Source: Phycisphaerae bacterium (GTDB lineage: Bacteria; Planctomycetota; Phycisphaerae; Phycisphaerales; UBA1924). From it: a stretch of DNA of 6,060 bases. The stretch is from the NCBI GenBank assembly GCA_016794945.1, contig JAEUIX010000089.1:1-6060 (forward strand), in the 5' to 3' direction. Made by a program: the position numbers and the translations under genes. Below are positions 1 to 6,060 of the stretch, piece after piece (within the stretch, counting starts at the first letter, position 1; the number at the start of each line of letters is the position of its first letter). Below the pieces are notes generated by a model. It saw only the letters and a list, made by a program, of their open reading frames with translations. It was not told the origin of the DNA and ran no database searches.

Positions 1-340
1 GTACAACGGCACGACGACAACGTGCGAAGCGATGGCGATGGGCGTGCCGACCGTCACGCTGGTGGGCGACCGGCACGCGGGGCGGGTTGGGCTGACCATC
101 ATGACCAACGCGGGCCTGCCCGAGCTGGTGGCACGGGACGAAGCGCAGTACATCGAGATCGCGCGGACGCTGGCGCTCGACACGGCGCGCCTGCGCTCGC
201 TGCGGGGGGAGCTGCGCGGGCGGATGCAGTCGTCGGTGCTGTGCGATGCGCCCGCGTTCGGCCGACGATTCAGCGACGCGGTGGCGACGCTGTGGGCGCG
301 GGCCTGCGAGCGGCACGAGCGTGCCGGGCGCGAGCGATGA
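1..340 (+). CDS. SPINDLY/OGT-like GT41 glycosyltransferase, C-terminal fragment (5' end outside window)
   Basis: This is the end of a glycosyltransferase gene that enters from the left edge. The first complete codon is at base 2, and 112 residues are visible before the TGA at 338-340. The fragment opens directly in the donor-binding loop of the second GT-B lobe (YNGTTTTCEA, visible residues 1-10), followed by MGVPTVTLVGDRHAGRVG and, near the end, the SSVLCDAPAF segment. All of these line up with the same regions of the two downstream genes and with plant SPINDLY-type enzymes. The role is inferred as transfer of a sugar from a nucleotide donor to Ser/Thr of proteins in the cytoplasm; substrate and donor are unknown. 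The N-terminal TPRs and first lobe must lie outside the window. The stop codon overlaps the start of the next gene by four bases (ATGA), which indicates an operon. In its C-terminal motifs this copy resembles the third gene more than the second. The family call is firm; the biochemical role is not. Confidence 0.93.
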   Translation, partial: YNGTTTTCEAMAMGVPTVTLVGDRHAGRVGLTIMTNAGLPELVARDEAQYIEIARTLALDTARLRSLRGELRGRMQSSVLCDAPAFGRRFSDAVATLWARACERHERAGRER

Positions 341-2118
341 ACGCGACGGATCTGGCCGCGCGCGTGCAGGCGCTGCTCGACGCCGGGCGGCCGGACGACG
401 CCCTGGCCGAGGCGACGCGCTGGACGGCGCGCCGCCCCGGCGACGCGGCGGGCCACCTGGCCGTGGCGCACGTCTGGCTCGCGCGCGGGCAGCGCGACCG
501 GGCGCTGCTGGCCGCCGAGCGGGCGCACCGCCTAGCGCCCGAGATTCCGGGCGTGCTGGCGCTGCTGGGGGGGCTGCTGGTGGCGGCGGGGCGCGCCGCA
601 GAGGCCGAGCCCCTGCTGCGACGGGCGTGCGACATCGATCCCCTGCAGACCGAGGCGCGGGCCGGCCTGTGCGCAGCGCTGATGGCGCTGCGCCGGCTGC
701 GTGACGCGGCCGAGATTGCCGAGTCGGGCCTTGAGCTGTGCCCGGCCGACGCCGGGCTTCTGCAGCGGCGGGGCGAGGCGGCGCTGCTGATGGGACATGC
801 CGATCTCGCCGTGGAGTTGCTGGGTGCGGCCGCGCTGCGGGCGCCGGAATCCCTGGAGATCGCGCGGAGCCTGGCGTTCGCCGGCAACTACGACTCGACG
901 GAGGCCGGCCGCATCGCGGCGGTGCACGGCGCTCACGGCCGCCTGATGACCGAAGCAACCGTCGCGCCTGCGGGCTGGACGCCGGCGCGCGCGGGGCCCG
1001 GGCAAGCGCCGCCGGAGCCGCTGACGATCGGGCTGCTGTCGCCTGATCTGCGCGATCACCCTGTCGGGCGCTTCGCGCTGCCGCTGCTGCGGCATCTGGA
1101 CCGCTCGCGGTTTCGCATCGTCGGGCTGGCGGCGCACCGCTCTGACGACGGGGTTGCACGCGAGCTGCGCGGGCTAGCCGACGACTGGTGCGATGCGCTG
1201 CCGGCAGCGTCCGCGGAGCTGGCGCGCCTCATTCGGCAACGGAACATCGACGTGCTGATCGATCTGGCGGGCCTGACGTCGGGGCACAGGCTCGACGTGT
1301 TTCCCCTGCGTCCGGCGCCGCTGCAGGGAACGTACCGGGGGTACCCGGCGACGACCGGGCTTGCGAGCGCCGATTTCCGGCTGGGGGAGTCGGCTACCGA
1401 TCCGCCCGGCGCACCGGCGACGGGCCCGGAGCGGCTGGTGCGGCTGGACCCGTGCCTGGTCTGCTGGCGCGTGCCGCGCGAGGCGCCCGAGGTGAGAGCG
1501 CGCCGTCCGGGGCCGATCGTGTTCGGTTCGTTCAACAACCTGGCGAAGATCGGCGGCCGCGTGATCGGGCTGTGGGCGCGGGTGCTCAACGCCGTGCCGG
1601 GCTCGGTGCTTGCGGTCAAGGCGCTGGGGCTGCGGGACGGACCAACGGCCGAGATGCTGGTGGCGCGGCTGCACGGGGCGGGCATCGCGCAGGAGCGGCT
1701 GCGGCTGCTCGCTCCGACCGAGCGGTACGCGGACCACCTGGCCCAGTACGAGTCGATGGACATCGCGCTGGACACGTTCCCCTATCACGGCACCACCACC
1801 ACGTGCGAAGCGCTGAGCATGGGCGTGCCTGTGGTGTCGCGGGCCGGCGACCTGCACGCGGGGCGCGTCGGCGTTTCGCTGCTGCGCGCCGTCGGGCTGT
1901 CGGATCTGGCGTGCAACGATGACGAGGCGTTCGTCTCGGCCGCGGCGGCGCTGGCGGGCGATGCGTCGCGCCTGGCGCGCCTGCGGGCGGAGCTGCGCGG
2001 GCGCGTGGAGCATGGCCCGCTGGGGGATGAGCGGGCGTTCGCGGCTCGCTTTGGCGAGGCGGTCCTGAGCGCCTGGCGTGCAGCGGCCGGGGTGCGGGCG
2101 GAAGGAGATGGACCGTGA
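337..2118 (+). CDS. TPR protein with SPINDLY/OGT-like GT41 glycosyltransferase domain, diverged copy
   Basis: A 593-residue protein. Residues 4-173 hold about five 34-residue TPR-like helical hairpins (for example LAVAHVWLARGQRDRALLAA, then ALLGGLLVAAGRAAEAEPLL), the usual protein-binding part. A linker with the family's NYD element (184-186) leads to the catalytic region at about 228-580. Visible there are LLSPDLRDHPVG with H241 (matching the catalytic-region His498 of human OGT), RPAPLQGTYRGYP, FGSFNNLAKI with K404 (matching the donor-phosphate lysine of OGT), and LDTFPYHGTTTTCEAL (478-493). The open frame runs upstream to base 22. I chose ATG 337 because the TPR homology begins there, the upstream part is a shadow of the preceding gene, and an ATGA overlap results. 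No strong Shine-Dalgarno precedes it, so it probably depends on coupled translation. Oddities are Leu313 where the family has His (Gly-His-Thr), GESATDPP in place of the DAITDPP-type motif, and GPLGDERAF in place of SSPLCD. There is no signal peptide, so it is likely cytoplasmic. Target and donor sugar (GlcNAc, fucose or other) are unknown. Confidence 0.93.
   Translation: MNATDLAARVQALLDAGRPDDALAEATRWTARRPGDAAGHLAVAHVWLARGQRDRALLAAERAHRLAPEIPGVLALLGGLLVAAGRAAEAEPLLRRACDIDPLQTEARAGLCAALMALRRLRDAAEIAESGLELCPADAGLLQRRGEAALLMGHADLAVELLGAAALRAPESLEIARSLAFAGNYDSTEAGRIAAVHGAHGRLMTEATVAPAGWTPARAGPGQAPPEPLTIGLLSPDLRDHPVGRFALPLLRHLDRSRFRIVGLAAHRSDDGVARELRGLADDWCDALPAASAELARLIRQRNIDVLIDLAGLTSGHRLDVFPLRPAPLQGTYRGYPATTGLASADFRLGESATDPPGAPATGPERLVRLDPCLVCWRVPREAPEVRARRPGPIVFGSFNNLAKIGGRVIGLWARVLNAVPGSVLAVKALGLRDGPTAEMLVARLHGAGIAQERLRLLAPTERYADHLAQYESMDIALDTFPYHGTTTTCEALSMGVPVVSRAGDLHAGRVGVSLLRAVGLSDLACNDDEAFVSAAAALAGDASRLARLRAELRGRVEHGPLGDERAFAARFGEAVLSAWRAAAGVRAEGDGP
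2102..2107 (+). promoter_or_regulatory. Shine-Dalgarno site for the third GT41 gene
   Basis: AAGGAG lies seven bases before the GTG at 2115, inside the last codons of the preceding gene. It supports the GTG start and the four-base GTGA overlap. It also passes over an ATG at 2108, which sits too close to the site and opens a frame with no family resemblance. The second gene's start at 337 has no comparable site, so the two junctions may differ in how strongly they depend on coupling. Confidence 0.65.
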
Positions 2119-3872
2119 ACGCGTTGACGGCGGCACAGAACGCGTTGGGGCTGGTGCACGCGGGCAGGCCGGCCGAGGCCGAGTCGCTGCTGCGCGATGC
2201 GCTGGCGCAAGGGTTGGACGGGCCCGAACTACGGATCGTGCTGTGCGTGGCGCTGCACCGTGCCGGGCGGACGGGGGAATTGCCCGTGCACGCGGCGGCG
2301 GCGATCGACGCGATGCGCCCCGACCCGCCGCTGGTGCGGCAGTTCGCCGTGATGCTGATCGCGGCGGGGCACGCGGATCTTGCCGAGCGTGCCGCGGCGA
2401 AGCTCTCGGGCCTGCTCCCCGGTGATCCGGAGAGCTGGAGCCTGCTGGCCGAGTGCCAGTACTCGGCTGACCGGTACGTGCCCGCGGCCGCGTCGGCTCG
2501 AAGCGGGCTGGCCATCGCGCCGGGCAACGCGGACCTGACGCACTGGCTGGCGCTGTCGCTGCGGGAGTCGGGGCAGGTCGAAGCGGCGGTCGGTGCGCTG
2601 CGGGCGCACCAGTCGCTGCGGCCGGACGACTTCAACATCGCATCGCGGATCTGCTACGCGATGTGCTCGCTGCACACGGCGACTCCCGACGCCACGCTGG
2701 AGGCGCACCGGGCCTACGGCCGGATCCTCGGGCGGCTGCGGTCGGGGCCTTCGCCGTTTCGTGTCGCGGCGCGGCGCACGGGCGGGCCGGTGCGGCTGGC
2801 GGTGGTTTCGGCCGATCTTCGGGCGCACTCGGTCGGCTCGTTCATCGGCCCGGTGCTGGAGCGTGTGGACCGCGCGCTGGTTCGGGTGGCGTGCTTCAGC
2901 ACCGCGCCCCGGGGCGAGGCTCTGGAGCGGTTCAGGCGGGCCGCGGACCACTGGCACGACGGCTCGCTGGACGATCCGGTGTCGCTGGGGCGGGCGATCA
3001 GCGGCGAGGGGACGCAGATGGTGCTGGAACTGGGCGGGCACACGATGGGGTGCGTGCTTCCGCTGCTGGCGTTCCGTGTGGCGCCGGTGCAGGCGACGTA
3101 CCTGGGCTACCCGAACACGACGGGCACGCCGAACATCGACTACCGCATCGTGGACGCCATCACCGATCCGCCGGACGCCGAGCGGTGGTGCACCGAGCGC
3201 CTGTGGCGGCTGCCGGGGTGCTTCCTCTGCTACGAACCGGCGGCGCTGGGGCCGCTGCCGGAAGTTCGGGCGGCCCGCACCGATCGCGCGCCGGCGTTCG
3301 GCTCGTTCAACGCGCTGCGCAAGATCTCTCCGGCGACGCTCGACGCGTGGGCAGCGGTGCTGCGAGACTGTCCCGGCTGGGACCTGCGTCTCAAGGCCGC
3401 TGGGCTGGCCGACCGTTCGACGGCCGGACGGCTGATCGACGAGTTGGCCCGGCGCGGGGTGGAACCGGGACGCGTTCGGTGCTTGGGCTGGGTCGGCGGG
3501 CGCGATGCGCACCTGCGGTCCTACGACGATGTGGACGTCGCGCTGGACACGTTCCCGTACAACGGAACCACCACGACGTGCGAGGCGCTGGTGATGGGCG
3601 TGCCGGTGGTGACCTTCGTGGGCGGGACGCACGCCGGGCGGGTCGGCGCATCGCTGCTGGCCGCGGCGGGCCTGCCCGAACTCTGCGCCCCGGACGCCGC
3701 GGGCTACGCAGCGCTGGCCGTCGCGCTGGCCAACGACGCTGACCGGCGGGCGAGGTACCGCGCCGAACTGCGGCATCGGGTGCTGTCGTCGCCCCTGTGC
3801 GACGCGGACGGGTTCGCGCGCCGGTTCGAGCGGGCGATCGTGGAGATGGCGACGGCCACACCGCCGGCCTGA
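2115..3872 (+). CDS. TPR protein with SPINDLY/OGT-like GT41 glycosyltransferase domain, canonical copy
   Basis: A 585-residue protein starting at GTG. TPR-like hairpins span about residues 4-173 (for example AQNALGLVHAGRPAEAESLL and LALSLRESGQVEAAVGALRA). After a linker (about 174-224) the catalytic region covers about 226-578. Motifs in order are VVSADLRAHSVGSF with H238 (OGT His498 position), LGGHTMG (306-312), RVAPVQATYLGYPNTTG, IDYRIVDAITDPPD, LWRLPGCFLCY, FGSFNALRKI with K403 (OGT donor-phosphate lysine position), LDTFPYNGTTTTCEALVMGV (477-496), and SSPLCDADGF. The GHT, YPNTTG, TDPPD, LPxCFLCY and FPYxGTTTTCE stretches read more like plant SPINDLY, a protein O-fucosyltransferase, than like animal OGT. 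The donor therefore should not be assumed to be UDP-GlcNAc. It is the last gene of the array: its start overlaps the second gene's stop and it ends just before a hairpin terminator. No signal peptide or membrane segment is seen. All expected motifs are intact, so it is probably active; the target is unknown. Confidence 0.95.
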   Translation: MNALTAAQNALGLVHAGRPAEAESLLRDALAQGLDGPELRIVLCVALHRAGRTGELPVHAAAAIDAMRPDPPLVRQFAVMLIAAGHADLAERAAAKLSGLLPGDPESWSLLAECQYSADRYVPAAASARSGLAIAPGNADLTHWLALSLRESGQVEAAVGALRAHQSLRPDDFNIASRICYAMCSLHTATPDATLEAHRAYGRILGRLRSGPSPFRVAARRTGGPVRLAVVSADLRAHSVGSFIGPVLERVDRALVRVACFSTAPRGEALERFRRAADHWHDGSLDDPVSLGRAISGEGTQMVLELGGHTMGCVLPLLAFRVAPVQATYLGYPNTTGTPNIDYRIVDAITDPPDAERWCTERLWRLPGCFLCYEPAALGPLPEVRAARTDRAPAFGSFNALRKISPATLDAWAAVLRDCPGWDLRLKAAGLADRSTAGRLIDELARRGVEPGRVRCLGWVGGRDAHLRSYDDVDVALDTFPYNGTTTTCEALVMGVPVVTFVGGTHAGRVGASLLAAAGLPELCAPDAAGYAALAVALANDADRRARYRAELRHRVLSSPLCDADGFARRFERAIVEMATATPPA

Positions 3873-3877
3873 ATGAA

Positions 3878-3904
3878 AAGCCCCGGGCGCGGGGCCCGGG
3901 GCTT
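3878..3904. terminator. GC-rich hairpin terminator between convergent genes
   Basis: A perfect inverted repeat has 11-base arms (3878-3888, AAGCCCCGGGC, and 3894-3904, GCCCGGGGCTT) around a five-base loop (GCGGG). It begins five bases after the stop of the glycosyltransferase operon and ends 26 bases from the stop of the opposing metalloprotease gene. Read on the - strand, the stem runs into TTTT before CATTC. Read on the + strand, only TT follows before GGAAG. It thus looks most like a classical intrinsic terminator for the protease transcript, and for the + operon it may act as a stem-only terminator or 3'-end stabiliser. Nothing else is visible in the 58-base gap (3873-3930). Confidence 0.75.
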
Positions 3905-3930
3905 GGAAGTGTGCGGACGTGGGTCGCGGC

Positions 3931-6060
3931 TCAGCGACCGAACTCGGGCTCGGGCGTCGGCTCGGCGGCCGGACCTTCGGGGCGAAGGAACAGCCCGCCG
4001 AACATGCCCATGCCGCCCCCGCCGCCGCCGATGATGTACTGCGCATCCAGGGCCTTGTCGATGCGACGGGCGGCGTCGGCCAGGTGCGCCGCGGTGTAGG
4101 GATCGGTGCCGCTCTTGAGCCACGGCTCGATGCGCGACTTGAGCTGGCGGAGCTTGGCGGCGGCCAGGGTGCGGATGGCCTTGCCCGCCTCGCCGGGCAT
4201 GGAGGCGCCGACCGACAGGTCGATCAGGCGCTGCAGGCTCTCGGCCTGGAGGTTGCGCCGCAGGCTGCTGATGGCCGGCTTGCGGGCGCTGCCGCCCTTG
4301 GAGCCGTCGAGCTCGGTCCAGATGGCGTCGATCACGCTGTCGAGCATCTCGGGGAGCGTGAGCGCTTCCTGGTCGGCGGGCACGCGGTACTCGTTGTCGT
4401 AGACGCGGCGCAGCTTGACGGGGTTGATGAGCATCGTCAGGGCGCTGGCCTGCAGGCCGGCGATCTGATCGTGCACGGGCCAGGCCGGCTCGCCGCGGCC
4501 GGCGCCGGGGTCATCGAACCGGTCGAGCGTGAAGTGCTTGAGCAGCTCGGGGGTCAGGCCGAAGGCCTCGTCGCGGAAGGCGTTGTCGATGACGAACTTC
4601 AGCGCCGCCCGCTGCTGGGCGGCGGGGATGACCTCGATCGGCGGGCGGCCGTTGGGGTCGCCCTTGCGGTCGCGGAAGACCCGCGCGGTGCCGACCCAGT
4701 TGGCCATGATGCTGACCGCGTCGCCCTGCATGTTGAGCGAGAGCAGGTAGCCGCGCCGGGCCTTGGACCACGACTCGCCGGACTTGACGAACTTGTCGAG
4801 GATGCGCGATCGGGCGAGCTTGGCGAGCTCGACGCGCTGCACGGCGTAATCGCGCGGGTCCTTGGCGAAGTCGTACTGGCGGACGGTGGGGTCGATGCCG
4901 CCGACGTCCTCGTCGGATCCGAAGGCCAGCTCGGGGTCGGCGACGCGCTCGAGCGTCTTCTTGGTGTCGCCGAAGCCGTAGCCGTACTCGATGGCCCACA
5001 TGTCGTACGCGCCGATCGAGGCCATGTTGTAGTCGCCCTGCACGCGCGACTTGTCGAGGTTGATGTTGACGGGGTTGTAGTCCATGACGCTGGCCGTCAT
5101 GGGCTTCTTGTCCTTGAAGCCGGCGGAGTTGATCTCGGCCAGGTCGTAGACCGACGAGGCCTTGAAGTTGTGGCGCAGGCCCAGCGTGTGGCCCACCTCG
5201 TGGGCCGTCAGGTCGGCCAGCGCCTGGCCGACGAACCACTCGGGGATGCCGTCGAGCAGGTCCGGCTTCTCCTTCTTGGGCTCGTCCTTCTTGCCGTCCT
5301 TGTCCTTGGGCTCGTCACCTTCGGGCTGGGCGGCCTCTTCAAGCAGGCCGGCCAGCTCCATGTGCATGCGGGAGACGGCCATCTCGATGGCCTTGCCCTG
5401 TGCGGCCATGCAGTTCCAGGGCGACGCGGCGGTCGCACGCATCTGGCTGCGGAAGAGGCTGCCGGAGATCTCGGCGGCGCCGGCGGCGACACCGCCGAAG
5501 CGCAGCACGCCGCGCGACTCGCGCCGGCGCTGGGCGAGCACCTCGTCACGCCGCTCGGGCGGGGCCAGGCGCACGCGGGGGTCCCACTGGGGGTTCTCGT
5601 CGAGCCAGGCGATGAGCTCGGGGCTGCTGCCGCGCATGGCCAGGTCGGGGATGATCTCGTTGGCCTCGCGCCAGAAGGCGCGGATCCACCCGTCGGTCAG
5701 CACGACGTCGGCGTCGAGGATCTGGCCGGTGAGGGGGTGGGCGCGGCTGGGGCCGATGGCGGTGGCGATGTCGTTGGTCACCCAGCGGAGGAAGTTGTAC
5801 CGAACGTCCTCGGGGTCCTTGTCCATGTGGGCGCCGGTGGATTTGTCCTGGAAGTAGACCTCGACGGCGTCGGTGATGCCGACCTTCTCGAAGGCCTTGT
5901 TCCACCAGAGCGCGCCCTCGCGCACGTAGCGCCGGTAGCGCACGGGCACCGTGTGCTCGACGTAGAACACGATGGGCTTCTTGGGTGGGCTGACCTTCAG
6001 GCGGGGGTCAGCCTTCTCGAGGTGCCAGCGGTTGATGTACCGCACCCACTTGTCGTCTTC
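3931..6060 (-). CDS. Zinc-dependent metalloprotease of the DUF5117/DUF4953 type, 5' end outside window
   Basis: The frame is open to the right edge. 709 residues are visible, counted from the codon at 6060-6058, and the GTG at 6045 is an internal valine rather than the start. Visible residues 6-30 (YINRWHLEKADP, then PIVFYVEHTVP) match the junction of DUF5117 and the catalytic DUF4953 region. The zinc site HEVGHTLGLRH is at residues 287-297 (bases 5170-5202): three histidines bind zinc and the glutamate is catalytic. The Met-turn SVMDYNP follows at 324-330. IGAYDMWAIEYGYG at about 349-362 is a further family motif. Family members are about 800 or more residues with an N-terminal signal peptide, so the signal peptide and first domain are probably beyond the edge and the protein is likely exported (inference). 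A stretch of about 155 residues separates the ILDADVVLTDG strand from the zinc helix and includes a Lys/Asp/Glu-rich run at 246-265. The C-terminus has a six-glycine run and a Pro/Glu-rich tail. It converges on the glycosyltransferase operon and is transcribed separately. Substrate is unknown. Confidence 0.94.
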   Translation of the reverse strand, partial: EDDKWVRYINRWHLEKADPRLKVSPPKKPIVFYVEHTVPVRYRRYVREGALWWNKAFEKVGITDAVEVYFQDKSTGAHMDKDPEDVRYNFLRWVTNDIATAIGPSRAHPLTGQILDADVVLTDGWIRAFWREANEIIPDLAMRGSSPELIAWLDENPQWDPRVRLAPPERRDEVLAQRRRESRGVLRFGGVAAGAAEISGSLFRSQMRATAASPWNCMAAQGKAIEMAVSRMHMELAGLLEEAAQPEGDEPKDKDGKKDEPKKEKPDLLDGIPEWFVGQALADLTAHEVGHTLGLRHNFKASSVYDLAEINSAGFKDKKPMTASVMDYNPVNINLDKSRVQGDYNMASIGAYDMWAIEYGYGFGDTKKTLERVADPELAFGSDEDVGGIDPTVRQYDFAKDPRDYAVQRVELAKLARSRILDKFVKSGESWSKARRGYLLSLNMQGDAVSIMANWVGTARVFRDRKGDPNGRPPIEVIPAAQQRAALKFVIDNAFRDEAFGLTPELLKHFTLDRFDDPGAGRGEPAWPVHDQIAGLQASALTMLINPVKLRRVYDNEYRVPADQEALTLPEMLDSVIDAIWTELDGSKGGSARKPAISSLRRNLQAESLQRLIDLSVGASMPGEAGKAIRTLAAAKLRQLKSRIEPWLKSGTDPYTAAHLADAARRIDKALDAQYIIGGGGGGMGMFGGLFLRPEGPAAEPTPEPEFGR
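4012..4029 (-). repeat. Six-glycine codon run near the C-terminus of the metalloprotease
   Basis: Six consecutive glycine codons (five GGC, one GGG) form a short GCC-type repeat in the protease gene, followed by MGMFGGLF and a Pro/Glu-rich end. At protein level it looks like a flexible linker to the last 26 residues. At DNA level it is a possible slippage site, because gain or loss of whole codons would keep the frame. Confidence 0.6.

Noticed and set aside
22..336. Upstream extension of the second glycosyltransferase gene to a start at base 22
   Set aside because: It overlaps the C-terminal part of the first glycosyltransferase in another frame and gives an Arg/Ala/Gly-rich translation with no family resemblance. 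TPR homology begins at 337.
1174..2136. A 320-codon open frame on the - strand opposite the second glycosyltransferase
   Set aside because: Low-complexity Arg/Gln/His/Pro composition, no recognisable motif, and complete overlap with a convincing gene; an effect of high GC content.
2229..4046. A 605-codon open frame on the - strand opposite the third glycosyltransferase
   Set aside because: Its translation is Arg/Pro/Gln/His-rich, as expected for the antisense of GC-rich genes. It runs through the terminator hairpin and overlaps the metalloprotease gene end. The + strand frame has clear domain motifs.
3797..4099. A 100-codon + strand frame spanning the convergent intergenic gap
   Set aside because: It crosses both gene ends and the hairpin, has no ribosome-binding site worth noting, and encodes only Gly/Arg/Pro-rich sequence.
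4511..5239. Overlapping 242-codon - strand frame inside the metalloprotease gene
   Set aside because: It is a frame-shifted shadow: the real frame carries HEVGHTLGLRH and the Met-turn without interruption, while this one is Arg/Gly/His-rich.
6043..6045. GTG at 6045 as the start of the metalloprotease
   Set aside because: The frame stays open to the window edge (EDDKW precedes it), and the position falls in the middle of a conserved domain region, so it is an internal valine.

Overview
The window is very GC-rich, dense coding DNA, with third codon positions dominated by G and C. It holds four protein genes and no RNA genes, mobile elements or CRISPR arrays that I can see. Two protein types are present: TPR proteins carrying a SPINDLY/OGT-type glycosyltransferase (GT41) domain in tandem, and a large secreted-type zinc metalloprotease of the DUF5117/DUF4953 kind with a long insert before the zinc helix. 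Together with the base composition, this suggests a planctomycete, possibly of the Phycisphaerae. That taxonomic reading is an inference from family distribution, not something the sequence proves.

Left part (1-3872, + strand): three GT41-type genes follow one another head to tail. The first is cut by the window edge, so only its last 112 residues are visible. Each junction is a 4-base start/stop overlap (ATGA, then GTGA), so the genes almost certainly form one operon with coupled translation. The third gene also has a clear Shine-Dalgarno sequence. The two complete proteins share one architecture: about five N-terminal TPR-like helical hairpins, a short linker, then a two-lobed GT-B catalytic region ending in the conserved Tyr-X-Gly-Thr-Thr-Thr-Thr-Cys-Glu loop. 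They have diverged: the third gene keeps the family motifs, while the second has replaced several of them.

Middle (3873-3930): a 58-base convergent intergenic gap that is largely filled by a strong GC-rich hairpin, probably a terminator serving both directions.

Right part (3931-6060, - strand): the C-terminal 709 residues of a metalloprotease with an intact HExxHxxGxxH zinc site and Met-turn. Its start and promoter lie beyond the right edge.

The glycosyltransferases are predicted to be cytoplasmic and to modify proteins with a nucleotide-sugar donor that cannot be fixed from sequence. The protease is probably exported and is transcribed separately. I see no direct functional link between the two units. 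I did not find a clearly new system; the main points of interest are the tandem, diverging GT41 array and the unusual insert in the protease.
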